From Tribonema minus (Eukaryota; Sar; Xanthophyceae; Tribonematales; Tribonemataceae), in assembly GCA_017506865.1 (NCBI GenBank), contig JAFCMP010000510.1:744001-808000 (forward strand): DNA of 64,000 bases. Direction: 5' to 3'. This document shows positions 19,401-31,100 of this stretch, piece after piece. A model generated the notes under the pieces. That model did not search any database. It was given only the letters and a program-made list of their open reading frames with translations, and was not told the origin of the DNA. The stretch's first letter is position 1. Each line of letters opens with the position of its first letter. The position numbers and the translations under genes were made by a program.

Positions 19401-19623
19401 GATTGAGGTTCGCGGAGGACTTGCGTACGGCATCGTCGCCCCACGGCAGAGAGCCAGCAGGTGGCAATTCCAGCACGGTTCGTCTTCCTGCAGGTGCGGA
19501 AGAAGGGGGCGCGTGTCCGGCTCCCGTCAGCCCCGCTCCATTCAGCAGAGCACTCCCGGAGTTACGGCGTGACAGGACGCGCTGGGCGGAGCGCATGCAG
19601 TCCAGAGAGCACCGCCTCATCAT
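7410..19623 (-). CDS. DUF155 (RMND1/Rmd1/Sif2-like) protein, probably mitochondrial
   Basis: RMND1-family proteins sit in the mitochondrial inner membrane and support mitochondrial translation; that role is family knowledge. In transcript order the exons are 19623-19378, 18020-17851, 15964-15822, 13893-13700, 12339-12271, 11539-11381, 10486-10404, 8902-8803 and 7643-7410, all in phase, giving 465 residues. The first exon is rich in Ser/Arg/Leu, as a mitochondrial presequence would be. The family core shows FIVLFKYGSVVFFNMSLEE, then MVISSVMAQTVALDHYASV, GKHRLFKLVGQQNTVF, and VWEGLRNEYELKDRFSHLEW. The end has a membrane segment (WTIIILIAFEIIVSLA), typical of the family. The HYIARGVDMHK and YNKFYRMHSS parts are weaker matches. 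An extra 39-nt exon at 18519-18481 is possible, and 12324 is an alternative acceptor. Donor 11380 (GTTCAA) is weak. Confidence 0.82.
7783..7855 (-). repeat. Head echo of the last DUF155 exon
   Basis: A copy of the start of exon 7643-7410 (coding VWEGLRSEYELKDRFSHLEW) keeps its CAG acceptor but runs into non-matching sequence without a donor. It lies upstream in transcript sense, as the echo rule predicts. Confidence 0.85.
8085..8215 (+). repeat. Dispersed repeat C, copy 2
   Basis: Partner of 2195-2325: GTGAATGGCT, a CT-rich segment, TTCCCTGGTTTTTGGCCCCAAT, then GCCGAAAA. It lies in a DUF155 intron. Similarity was judged by eye. Confidence 0.5.
8210..8700 (-). repeat. Tail echoes of DUF155 exon 8902-8803
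   Basis: Partial copies of the exon 3' end (coding LLEKSDVAWKHAEYYK) occur near 8215-8250, 8368-8405 and 8635-8685, downstream in transcript sense. They include stretches matching the GTGAAC/GTGAAT donor. Confidence 0.75.
8390..8605. repeat. Perfect 108-bp tandem duplication
   Basis: 8390-8497 and 8498-8605 appear identical base for base, starting GTTTTCACGCAGTGCCATGG and ending TTGTTTGCTGAA. No divergence was noticed, so this is much younger than the surrounding echoes. Confidence 0.9.
9040..9400 (-). repeat. Head echoes of DUF155 exon 8902-8803
   Basis: Three copies of the exon 5' end (coding LVGQQNTVF, with the CTCGCAG/CTCAACAG acceptor) lie near 9045-9082, 9145-9175 and 9372-9395, upstream in transcript sense. 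Spacers carry TTAGGG-like words and TTGAAGTTA. Confidence 0.8.
9770..10310 (-). repeat. Tail echoes of DUF155 exon 10486-10404
   Basis: Copies of the exon 3' end (coding NKAGKHRLFK) occur near 9765-9795, 10055-10085, 10092-10120 and 10266-10308, downstream in transcript sense. Head echoes of the same exon (FTELNAG segment) lie at about 10560-10580 and 10640-10672, on the other side. Confidence 0.8.
10683..11156. repeat. 237-bp near-identical tandem duplication carrying tail echoes
   Basis: 10683-10919 and 10920-11156 are nearly identical. Each unit contains two echoes of the 3' end of DUF155 exon 11539-11381 (coding LDHYAAVVDK). Their donors are GTGACA and GTACGA, closer to consensus than the GTTCAA of the modelled exon. 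A further echo is at about 11200-11255. Confidence 0.85.
11655..11870 (-). repeat. Head echoes of DUF155 exon 11539-11381
   Basis: Copies of the segment coding YEPLEDASRMCEDYT lie near 11665-11720 and, shorter, at 11830-11865. A G-rich tract (C-rich in the transcript) sits next to the true acceptor at 11555-11590, and another at 11745-11764 lies next to an echo. Confidence 0.75.
11935..12145 (-). repeat. Tail echoes of DUF155 exon 12339-12271
   Basis: The exon end coding AKEARSE followed by a GTGAG donor recurs at about 11936-11972 and 12108-12142, downstream in transcript sense. Degraded head echoes of the CHLAQ segment lie at 12485-12505 and 12638-12655. Confidence 0.75.
15340..15700 (-). 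repeat. Tail echoes of DUF155 exon 15964-15822
   Basis: The alanine/proline-rich exon end (coding AAAAQAAMPPAPG) recurs at about 15535-15600 and 15650-15700, downstream in transcript sense. A further repetitive block at 14880-15240, with motifs such as GTGGCGCCGCGATTGG and its inverse, is not explained. Confidence 0.6.
16080..16680 (-). repeat. Head echoes of DUF155 exon 15964-15822 with triplet tracts
   Basis: The acceptor and exon start (CACTCAG then VYNKFY-like codons) recur near 16090-16120, 16275-16302 and 16520-16545, upstream in transcript sense. Each is flanked by (CAG)n and (GGC)n tracts, the longest at 16312-16408. These triplets give spurious poly-Ala/Gly/Ser frames. Confidence 0.75.
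16925..17735 (-). repeat. Tail echoes of DUF155 exon 18020-17851
   Basis: Four copies of the exon 3' end (coding LACTSHYIARGVDMHK) lie near 16925-16995, 17158-17215, 17457-17527 and 17650-17735, downstream in transcript sense. The acceptor side of the same exon is echoed at about 18113-18142 and 18253-18272. Confidence 0.8.
18050..19377. other. First DUF155 intron
   Basis: Apart from the head echoes and a possible 39-nt exon (18519-18481, phase 0 at both ends, reading ASAAPLGDECGDS before GTGAGT), nothing here is recognised. A G run at 18282-18293 is C-rich in the transcript. Confidence 0.4.
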
Positions 19624-19974
19624 CCTCCCGCCTGCCGCTATCGCTGCTGCCAGTCACCACTGCGGTTAAGATGTGATGTGAGCACACACAAACACGAGAG
19701 CGAGCGAAGCACGTTCCTGGATCACTTGAGGTACGCGTGTTGAAGTAGAAGTTATCGGTGTTCGGCTGTGGCAGCGCGTACAGGGATGCGCGGTCAGTGG
19801 AGCGGCACCGTGAGCATCTTCCATTGCAAGAGCTCGGCATCATGTTGCCCGGTTGGGCTTCAGGTTGGCCCTTGACTTTGTGTTGCCTCGATCACCTGCA
19901 GAGCACGGATTGCCATGCGATTGCATACGAAAGCCACGCCTGACATCCAGCTCTCTTGCACATAACTTTCAGTT
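19624..19974. promoter_or_regulatory. Probable bidirectional promoter (DUF155 / PPR)
   Basis: Only 351 bp separate the ATG of the DUF155 gene (- strand, 19623) from that of the PPR gene (+ strand, 19975). Both 5' ends must be controlled from this interval unless 5' untranslated exons lie elsewhere. No TATA box or other motif is claimed. Confidence 0.5.
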
Positions 19975-22900
19975 ATGTCTTCAACTTCGAGAGTTGTTGT
20001 CCGAGTTTTGATTCGCACCAGCTGGCGTTCGCACACGACAGTGGTTGCAAAGTTGGCGGCAGGTGGTCGCAGTCAGAGGTCCGTCCAAATCCCTCAAACA
20101 ACGGCAGCATGGTGGAAAACGACCTGCAGCGTCAGGTCCATCAGCGGCGTCGCCGGCGCTGACCGCTGGCGTGCCTCTGGCACGACCCCTGAAAGCCCTG
20201 GTGCAGGCAGCGATGGTCCCAGTCAGACTCAGGTGGAACAGCTGCAGGGCGAGCTACTCGCGCTGGTGGTGGAGCTTGGGCAGAGGAAGTGCTGGTCGGA
20301 CGCTATGCGGCAGGTGCGCGCAGAGCGGATTGACTCAGTGCTAAGACCCTAAACGATATATGATGCTTTCATGAAGTGAGGATGCAGACCCTAGCCCTGC
20401 TTGCTGCATGAGATACAACCGTTGCGTGGCCCTGAGTCATTGAATTCGTCAGTATTCAGCCGAGATGTGCATCGTGATTACCGAGCACATCAGGGTGAAC
20501 GACCCTCGTGCTGCCGCACCGGCCGGCATGAGTTCTCCGCGTCCAAGCACTGGCAACAGCACAAGCTACGTGCCTGCCTTCATGATGCCAGGCAATGTTC
20601 AGTGCACATAATGCCGGGACAGATGTGCTTAGCCGGTGTGGCACAATACAATGCTGCATGCTGCGATGGGCGCCAGGCTTACCGAATGCACTGTGGTTCT
20701 GAGCTGTGTGCGGACTCTCATCAGTCCCGGTGAGGCTTCGATTCGATAGAAGCCAACTTCAAGTGTCTTGCGGCAGAATGAGTTGTAGTGCGGGCGTGGC
20801 AGGGTGCAGGTGACGCGGGCAGCTCTGTACCTAGCATGTGAGCACGCGCCTCATGCCTTCTGTAGTGGCAACAAACGAGCGCGGTCTGATTTTCCTCAAT
20901 GTGCGAACTCTCAGTCTCCGATGCAACGGCCGGGGGTCAAGTGCTACGTGGCAGTGGAGTGACGCTATGGACGACGGGGCAGGGCGCAGGTGCCGTCACA
21001 TGTTACTTTGCGTTAAACGCACGCCAGCCGCCTTGGGTGCGGGGGAGGGCAAAACCTGCATGTCAGCATATGTACATATGTGTACATGCGCGCAACACCG
21101 CACGCCGCAACAGTCACTGAAACGCAGGGGGCGGCGGGGGCTTGACAGAGGAATGGCGCCCCGGGGGGGGGGGGGGACTTGTGAGCCGCATCGCGTCATC
21201 TGATTGGTGCACCTGATGCCCCTCGACGCAGTGCAGCGCGCACATGGATGTTAACTTCAACTTCAATGTGAAGATCGGTGTTATTTCCGCATCCTGACTT
21301 ACGTTGTCCCACGCCGCAGGTGGAGCTCGCGCAGAATGTTGACGTCAAGGGTAGGGTTAGAATTAGGGTTAGGGTGCGGGCTAGAGTTAGGGGTTAGGGT
21401 AGGGGCAGGGTTAAGGTGTTCGGTAAATATCTGTGTTGATTTCCGACCTGCTATGTCCCTCGCCACAGGTGGAGCTCGCGCAGGAGCACGGGCTGCCGAT
21501 CACCTCGGAGATCTACAAGGCGCTCATCACCGCCGTTGGCAACTGCGGGCGCTGGCCGGAAGTTCAGGTAGGCCAGTGTTGAAGTTGACATCAATGAAGT
21601 GAATGCCGGCAACTGCCGGCACCTGTCTGCTGCAGCTGGTAGTGTGTGTGCTTTGAAAACTTGGCTAAAAGTCAGTACGCTTCGAGTGCCGTGAGATTGG
21701 TTACGGCCGGAAGTTCAGGTAGGCCATGTTGCAGTTGGCATGAAGTAGCATGGAGACCTGGCGCTAGCGCCTATCTGCTGGCAATGGTAGTGCGTATGCA
21801 TTCAATTCGTAGGTGCCGGAAGCTCAGGTAGAACCGTGTTGCATCTCACCTAACCCTGACGCCCAGCCATCCTCGATGTGGACATCTGAGGGGCAGGGTT
21901 GAAGTATGCAGCAGTGCTCAACCCATTTCTGCGACCGTCGCGGCGCGCAGGCGCTGCTCCGTAGCCCCCCACGCGGACTCACACTCTGCCGTCGGCACTG
22001 CAAACACCTGGCTGAAGGGCAGTGTTGAAGTGCACAGCATCAGTGTTGAAGTACGCAGCATCGCTCAACCTTCTCCGCGACCCTCGCACAATGCAGGCGC
22101 TGCTCCGCAGCCCCCCGCGCGGCGTCGCCCCCGGCCGCGGCGCGTATCTGGCGGCGCTGCGCGCGAACGCGCGCGCGCGCGCGCCGTGGCAGGGCTCAAC
22201 CGCCCTGCTGAGCGCCATGCGGCACGGCGGCGGAGGCGGCGACGGCAGCGGCGACGGCGGCAGCAGCGGCGGCGGCGGCGATGCGAGGGCGCGGGAGGAG
22301 GTGGTGGTGGCGGCGGCGCGCGCGGGCGACTGGCGCGCGGCGCTGGCGGAGACGGCGCGGCTGCGGCAGCGCTGGCGGCAGGAGGAGGCGGCGCGGGCTA
22401 GCTCCGCTGGTGCTACGGTGGAGGGGGAGGGGGCGCAGCAACGCCGGCAGCGGGAGGGCGCAGAGGGGGAGGGGGGGGCTGATACTGGTCCTGGGCCTGG
22501 GTTGAACGGGGGGGCGAAGGGGGTAGCGGGGGGGGGAGGGAGGGGGGGCAGAGGGGCGGCGCGGCGGCGCGCGATGCGCGTGCAGACGTACGCGGAGCTG
22601 ATCTCGGCGTGCGCGCGCGCGGGCGAGTGCGACAGGTGAGCGCTGCTGCTGCTGCTGCTGCTGCTGCGCGCTGATCGCTGCTGCTTCGGGGCTGATCTCG
22701 GCGTGCGCACGCGCGGGCGAGTGCGACAGGTGAGCGCTGCCGGCGCGTGCTGAGCGTTGCTGCGGGGTCTGAGCGCTCATGCAACGAGTGCTGATATGTT
22801 GAGCGCTGACGCGCCGGGAGCTGCTGCGCTGAGCGCTGCTGCGCCGAGCACTAATGCACCGATCGCTGATGTTCCAGGAGCTTGCTGCGCGCCGAGTGCT

Positions 22901-25088
22901 GCTACGCCGAGCGCTGATGCAATGAGCGCTGCTGCGTCGAGCGCTGCTGGGCCGAGCGCCGCTACGTCAAGCGCTGATGCAGCAAGTGCTGCTGCGTTGA
23001 GCGCTGCTGTGCCGAGCACTGTTGCGCTGAGTGCTGATGCGCCGACCGCTGGTGCAATGAGCGCCGCTATGCCAAGCAGCTGCAGAGGCCTTGCGCATCC
23101 TGCTTTGAGTTCTGTCGCGAAATGTGCTCTATCTGACGTAACGCTGAAGTACGTGAAGAGTGCAAGCTTGCGTCATCTGTAGATGCATGCGGTATGTACC
23201 AACTGGCACTGCCGTCAGCCACAGTTCTCACCTTGTGAAGCAACTGCACGCTGCGCGTTCGCCTCTTGCGCACAGGCGCACGGCCAAGGAGCTGTCGTTT
23301 GTGAAACATGTACCTACTTGAAGTACTTTGAAGTGTATTGCGTGCATCACGCCTCTCAAAGTATACATGTGAGTGTGTGCAAGACTTCACAAGTACTAGT
23401 GGATAGGTAGGCATCACTGCCATATTCAATGATGATAATCGAAGAAGACATCAGCCGCAGTTCTTGCGTCAGCATGCACCTGCTACTTGCGCGCTGGCGC
23501 AAAGCCGAGGGGCCGTTTGCGGTAGCGCGCGCGCAGGCATGTACGTATGTATACCTTTCCAATACTGAAGACCCATGCCCTCAAACGCCAAAAAGCTCGC
23601 ACACAGAAGTCTTTTGACCTGTGGATATGATGGCACTGTTTGACTCGTGGCCAATGCCTGCAGCAGCGGCGACCACGGATATTGGTGGAAGGCACTTGCG
23701 GGCAACCATCCTTTGTCACCTAGAGCTCTAAGGATCTTTTGATTCTTTTCCATGTATGTAATGGCGCAGCCACCTCCAGCCTGACGTCAGTTCTTACCTG
23801 CTGCATCAATGGCACGCATGCGTTTACTCGTAATGCACTGACGCAGGGCCGAAGAGCTGTTTGCAGAAGCACGTGCGCTGGAGGTCCGGCCAAACGCCAA
23901 GTGCTTCGCCGCCCTCCTGGCCGCCAACACGGCTGCGGGCAGGTGTGTTTTTTCAGCTACTGTAAGCATTTTCATAGAAGTGTTGGTTTTTTCTAAACAT
24001 CTGTAAGTTTTTTGTTCCACTATCTACTGTAAGCATGTACTTCGAAGTACTTCGAAGTATCACATTTCGTACGTGTGTGCACAAGCGCATGCAGGATTGT
24101 TGCAGCTCCTGTGTGAGGTGTCCCAGGTGTACTTTCTGCTTCATCTTCACCTTGATGCACAGGCGTTTTACGTGATGTAGTTCCATGTAAGGTTTGGAAG
24201 TGGGCACAGGCATACATTGACCTCACATGTCATGATTGTTGTCATTTGAATCAGGGCCACGAGAGCAGGGTCAGTAACCGATTAGGGTTAGGGTTAGATT
24301 AGGGTTAAGGTGATGGTTAGGGTTAGGGTTAGTAGTTGCAAGCGCTAACACGGCTGCGGGCAGGTATGTACGTGCACAAGCACATGGAGGATTCGTGCAG
24401 CATGTGTTTCAGGTGCGTCAGGCTTCCTACTTATATTTGTACCTCTGTGCACGGTTGCTGTACGTGACGTACTTCCGTGGGCTAACCCTAACCCTAACCC
24501 TAACCCTAACCCAAGGTGTGTAAAGTGGGCATTGACGTACGTTGACCTCACATGTCACAAATATTGTAATTTGAATCAGGGGCACCAGACAGGGTAGGGT
24601 TAAAGCTAGGGTTAGGTTTAGGGTTAGCTATAACCCTAACCCTAAACAGTTGCAAGGGCTCTTCGCCGCTAACACGGCTGCAGGGCAGGTTCGCGCGTGT
24701 GTGGATGCGTGTATTCTGTTTCGTGTACGACAAGCAAGCACGCGTGAGATGTTTGAAGCATGCGTCTGCACTAGCATTCCAGTGCAAGATGCCTCAATTC
24801 GTGAAAAGCACATCTTGGGGTATGTATGTAAGCGAGGTATGCAGGTACACAGGCTGTCACCGGCACACTTTGAACTCTTGATCTCCAGGTACTGAATTCA
24901 GAATAAGGTTGCCAGCATCACACCCTGCAACCGTTCGCCTAACCCTAATTTAGACCCCAAAGGCGGGAGCGCCGTGCTGTAATCCTGACCGTAATCCTGA
25001 TCGTAACCCTACCCCTGCAGGTGGGTACGCGGGCGCAGCCTGCTGCTCAAGATGCCGCAGCGCGGCCTGCGCCCAACGGTGACAGGAG

Positions 25089-25131
<43 letters not shown>

Positions 25132-28100
25132 GCTGTGCTGCTGCTAACTGACCTTTACCCTGAAGACAGCAGCACTGTGCTGTAACTTTGGCCCTAACCC
25201 TAGCCGTAATTCCACCCCTGAAGGTGGGAGCGCGGTCGCAGCCTGCTGCTCAAGATGCCGCAGCGCGGCCTGCGGCCAACGGTGAAGGAGTACTGGCGCG
25301 TCATCCACGCGTGCGCGCGCGCGGAGCAGTGGCGCGCCGCCATCGACCTGCTGAGGGTGAGCGCTGCTGGGTGATGATGCTGAGCGGTGATGATTCAACT
25401 TCAATGACAGTTTTAGGCACTTCAACTTTGATGAAATGGTATGCGAAGCGCTGCCGAGGCAGGCAGCACGTGTTTGGTAGATGTGGACAGCGGCGCGCCG
25501 CCCGCAACCTGCCGAGGGTGAGCGCTGCTGCGTGATGATGGTGAGCGGTGATACTTCGACTTCAATGGCAGTAGCCGTAGGCACCTCAACTCTGATGGTA
25601 CGGTAGCCGTCGGCAGCGGCATGCCGCCCTTGGCCTGCTGAGGGTGAGCGCTGCTGCAACATCAATATTGGGTTCCTGCTCCAGTATCGCACGCGTGCGA
25701 TCGTCAGTGTTTAGGGTTAGGGCTGGGGTTAGGGCAACCAGCTTGAGAAGTGTCGATGGTGGGGGGTAGGGCAATCACCTCAAAAAGTTGATGTCTGGTT
25801 CATAATCCAGTTCGGCGGGCCTGCAAGACAGACACTGTTAACGATAGACGCGACGCCTCTGTCGGCGCCCCATGTGCATGCTTGCTGAACATCGTCGCAT
25901 GCGCGCACGCGGCGGTCGCGCATGAACGCTGCTGCAAAATTGCTCTTTGTTCTTGAGCAAAGCTTCCTACAATATTGATGTTGACATTGGCAGTTGAGCC
26001 ATTCGTCATCTGGGAGAAGTAGTTCATAGACATGATGGCCCTGATGAGATGGAAAGCACGGAAACGCTGGGTGCTGCTGCGGTGACACTTCAACTGTGAG
26101 GATAGGGCGGCAGACACGGCGCGCGGCACAGTCGAACGTGATCGAACGAGTTCTACAGTACTTCATCCTGCGCTGCCGGCGCTGCTGCTGCCTCTGCTGC
26201 CACCGCCGCTGCTGCTGCTGCTGCAGCAGCAGTGTGGCGTGCCGACCGACGTGCGCGTCTACATCTAAATATATATATATGACTGCAGCAGCGGCGACCA
26301 CGGATATTGGTGGAAGGCACTTGCGGCTAACCATCCCTTGTTACCTAGAGCTCTACGATGTTTTGATTCGTTTTTCATATGTATCTTAAGCCGCCACCGC
26401 CGCAGCTGCTGCTGCTGCTGCTACTGCTGCTGTCGATCCTGCTGATCATGCTGCTGATCGAGCGGTCGCTGCTGCGGCTGTTGCTGCTGCTGCCGCCGCT
26501 GCTGCTGCCTGTGCAGGACATGCAGCAGCGCGGCGTGCCGCCTGACGTGCGCATCTACAATGCAGTCATCGCGGCGTGCGCGACAAAAGCCAAGGTGCGC
26601 GCTGAAGTTGAAGTTGAACTGTCGCAATCCGTTAGTTGACGTTTAATTCAGGTGCCAAAGTTATGCCTCCAGGCCCCTTGCGGGAGCAGCTGGCGGGCAG
26701 CTCGGAACCGACGTGCAGTGAGCTGAGCGATGCTGCCATCGCTGCATGCTTGACGAAAGGCAAGGTGCGCAGTCGTATTCCCAGCACGTACTGCCATGCT
26801 AAGGTCAAGTTGAACTGTCGCAGGCGGTCCGCCGAGGCGCGGCGCACCTGACACAAGTATTTGAAGTTGCACGTGTCACTTTCAGTGTACTTGTCACTCA
26901 ACGGTTGAGGTCCCACACGATGCCAGCTGAAGTGTGTTCGCGTCTATGTCTAATCCTAACCCTAATTGAGGCGCCTGGTGCAGTTTGTGGCAGAACTGAC
27001 ATGCAGCGTTCGAGCTTAGGGTAAGGTTTAGGGTTAGGGTTTGGGATTAGGGCTCAAAGTTCGGGTTCGGGTTAGGGTTACCACATTGCCCTTTACGGTT
27101 TCTGTCCGCACTGCGCGTCGCAATTTTCTGCGTCGCCTTCCACGAGAGGGGCAGTGTAACTCTTAGGATTAGAGCTAGGTTGGGGTGAACAGGGTAGGGT
27201 TGGCGCTGCTGCGCACTTCACCACATCAGTGTCTCGCGTATGGATACCTTGAGGGTTAGGGTTAGGGTTAGGGTTAGCAGCGCCTCTGTCAGCGTGCCCC
27301 GCGTGCTTTCTCGTTTCACTCACTGTCCAGAGATACCTCAGGCGCAGCACTCCATGTCGCCGTCAATTGAGCTCCCCCACCTGGTGCACCTAACCCTAAC
27401 CCTAACCGAATCGTATTCTAACCCTTCCACAACTGTCCGCGCCGCTTTTCGGCAGCGCGACGACGCTCTTTATCCTTCAGGCACTCTTCATACCTCAAGC
27501 ACAACATCCATGTCGCTGTCAAGCGAGCTCGGCCATTCTGACGCACTGTTGTGCGCCGCTGTTCGGCAGTGCGACGAAGCTCTGGCGCTGCTGAAGGAAA
27601 TGAAAGCCGTCCAACGCACCTAACCCTAAGACTAACCCTTGTACAACTGTCCCGTCTGCCCTATCCCTGTTACAACTGTCCTGTCTGCTTTTCGACAGTG
27701 CGACGAAGCTCTGGCGCTGCTGAAGGAGATGAAGGCCGCCGGCATTGAGCCGAGCACTGTCACGTACAACAGCACCATCAGCGCGTGCGGCCGCTGCCAG
27801 CGCCTGAAGGACGCAATGCGTCTCTTCACGGCGATGCAGCGCGAGGTGCGCCACCTGTTGAAGTTGCTGTACATATGTTCTGCGCGGCTTGTGCGCTGGC
27901 ACCGCTTCATACATACCGTTATCGGACGCAGCGCTACGGTGGTCAGGGTGCCAGCGCGATGAGCCTCGTCAAAGTCGACTGTTGAAGTTGATGTGTAACT
28001 GTTCTGCATACCATATCGGACGCAGCACAATGGTCGTTACAAAGGCAGTCGATGCTGAAGGTGCCAGCGCAATGAGCCGCGTTGAGGCGATGGAGCGCAA

Positions 28101-31100
28101 GGCGCGTCGCCTGTTGAAGTTGCTGTGCCGTACTTCCATCTGCATACAGCTCGCACCCGCGTGCGTGCACTGCTCTCAAAAGTGGTTGGGACACAATACC
28201 TTGTTGAAGAACTCAATGGTCAAACTGCCAGTGCCTGAAGGACACCTGAAGGACACCTTGCGCATCTTCAAGTCCATGCAGAATGTGGCGCATCACCTGT
28301 TGAAGTTGCTGCACTGGTTCTGGCGCCCCGTCCGCGAAGGCCCTGCCCCTGCGCACGTGCATCGTCCTACATACTTCAGAGTGTTGTATGGGACAGCGTT
28401 GCGGTAGTTGCTAGGGGTCACTTAAAGCTCAACGTCAAGCGTCAAAGTGCTCTCTGGTGTCCAACCTTAACCTCGTCCAACCCTGTGCAACCGCACTACA
28501 GAAGCACTCAGCCAGCATCTAAGCGGCGGCGGTGACGGGCGCGTGGCTGCACTTAAACCCTACGTACACTCAGGGTTAGGGTGTTGTACTTTGGAAGTCT
28601 GGTACGGTATCAGGGTAAGGGTGAAAAAAGAGAGTGTGCGCAGGAACCTACATCACCTTAACATTGAAGTCACACAGCCCCCCCCCCCCCCGTCGCCACC
28701 TCCCTGCAGGGCGTCGAACTCAACAACATCACCATGCTGGCAGCGCTCAACGCGTGCGCCAAGGCCGGCGACGCGGCGGGCGCCAAAAACACAGCTCAGT
28801 TGCTTACTTTCATGGAGTATCCATCACCATCAATGCTGAAGCACCCCCCCCCCGTTCCCCTTACGCGCCCCGCCTGCAGGGTGTTGAACTCAATATTATC
28901 ACCATGCTGGCGGCTCTCTGCGCATGCCACCAACATCAATGTTGAAGTCCCCCCTCCCTTCCCCCCCACCGCAACACCACCTGCAGGGCGTCGAACTCAA
29001 CAACATCACCATGCTGGCGGCGCTCGACGCGTGCGCCAAAGCCGGCGACGCGGCGGGCGCGGAGGAGCTCATTGACGATTTCATGCCGCAGCACGGCCTG
29101 CCGCGCACGGTCGCCGCGTACAACTGCATGGTTCACGCGCACGCCGCCGCGGGGAGCGCGTGGGACGACGTCAGCGCGTGGCTCGCGCGCATGCGCCAGA
29201 GGTGAGCGCTGCCACCCCCATGCTGTGCAAATATGCGTCATGTGTAATCATGCATGCTGCGTGTAAGTATTCGCAGAGTTGCGCTAAAGTTGGGGTCGGG
29301 GTCAGCACGCCGCGGCGCGGGGCGACGTCAGCGCGTGGCTCGCGCGCATGCGCCAGAGGTGAGCGCTGAGCGCTGCCCACGCTGTGCGAATGTACACACG
29401 CTGTGTGAATATACACGCTGTGTATGGATAAACATGCGCACGGTGGCCGCGCACAACTGCGTCGTGCACGCGCACGCCGCTGCGGGGAGCGCGTGGGACG
29501 ATGTCAGCGAGTGGCTCGCACGCATGCGCCAGAGGTGAGCGCTGCCGCTACGCTGGGCACTGTTACACAGTTGAATAAGGGTTTAGGGCGCACAAGTAGG
29601 GTTAGCCACTGCACGCCGCCGCGGGGAGCGCGCGGGGCGACGTCAGCGCGTGTGGCTCGCACGCATGCGCCAGCGGTGAGCGCTGCCACTCTTTACGCTT
29701 TGCAATTGTACACACGCTGTGTGAACACACACAAAGCGTAAACATGCGCAGAGTTGCACTCAAGTAAGGGTCAGGGCTAGCGTGCCGCGGCAGGGGGCGA
29801 CGACGGCATGCGGCGCGCGCGTGTGCGCCAGAGGTGAGCTGCCGCGGAGATTTGAAGTTCGAAGTAGGGGTCAGTAGAGAGTAGGGTTCAGCGAGGGTGG
29901 GCGCCAGGCAGAGCGCTGCCCAGTTGAAGTAGGGTTCAAATCGGCGCGGTGATGGGGTTGAAGCTACCGAGCCGCGGCGGGGGAGCGCGTGGCTCTTGCG
30001 CGTGCGCCAGAGGTGAGCGCTGCCGCTGCGCTGAGCGCTGCCGCACACTTGAACTAGGGCTCCGGGCGCAGGACGAGGCTTAGCGACGGCGTGCGTCCGC
30101 AGGGACCAACGTCGAGCGTGACTGCTGCGCTGAGTACTGCCACGCAGTTGAACTAGGCTTCAGGGTGCAGGACTAGGGTTAGCGACGCCGTGCGTCGGCA
30201 GGAACCAACGTCGAGCGTCGCCATAGAGTTAAAGTAGGCGTTCAAAGCACAGAACACCTGCCGCGTCACCGCAGGGCGCTGTGTGTTAGGCTTTGGGGTA
30301 GGGTTACGCGGCAGCGCTTGGAGTGTCGCTGCACCTTACCCCTACCCCTGAACCTAACAGTAACACTACCCCCCTATCCCCAACCCTTGCCTCAACCGAA
30401 GGGGTGTCGCACCGGATGCCGACGCTATCGCGCCCCCCCCTCGCCCCTTCTGCCAATCCCACCCCACTGCCACACATACCCCTAAAAAATTCCAGGGTTA
30501 GGGTCGGGGTTCGGTGCAATCGTTCACGCGCACTCGCGTGCCTACGGCGGCTTAGGGTTGGGCGTAGGGTTAGGCTTAGGGTCGGGGCGAGGGTTGGCCC
30601 CTGATGCTAACAGGGGCATCTTGCCTGATGGGCCCACCGTGCCATGGATCCGCGCCGCGCGCCGACCCTAGCCGCACCCCCTAACCCTAACCGTCACTCT
30701 CCCCCCCCCCGCCGCCCCCCCCGATCCTGACCCTGCGTCGCCCTGCCCCAGGTCCCCGCGCGCACATATATGTAGATGCTCCGCACATGTGCAGGCGCCG
30801 CTGACGTTACCCGTACCCCTATACCCCAGATTATTCTACGCTACCCCCTAAACCCCCCTTTGTGCTGACAGGGGCGTCATGCCCAACGCGGACACGTACA
30901 CGGCGGCGCTCAGGGCGTGCGCGCGCGCCGGCGCCGCTCACCGTACCCGTACCCGTATCTAACCAACCTTAACCCTATGCTACCCCCCCAAACTCCCCCC
31001 TCATGCCAACAGGGGCGTCACGCCCAACGTGGACACCGATACCTTCCCCTAACCCTACCCGAGCCCTGATCTCACCGTGCGCTTGACCCCCCCCCCCATA

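Noticed and set aside
21979..22784. Several Arg/Ala/Pro-rich frames on the - strand over PPR exon 3
   Set aside because: These are compositional shadows of a GC-rich exon. The + strand frame carries the PPR segment TYAELISACARAGECDR and proper splice sites.
22757..23182. 141-codon Ala/Ser-rich open frame
   Set aside because: It is a minisatellite of GAGCGCTGCTG-type units with a period that is a multiple of three. It is bounded by PPR exon echoes.
24280..24655. Chromosome end
   Set aside because: The TTAGGG/CCCTAA runs are short, in both orientations and inside an intron flanked by PPR exons on both sides.
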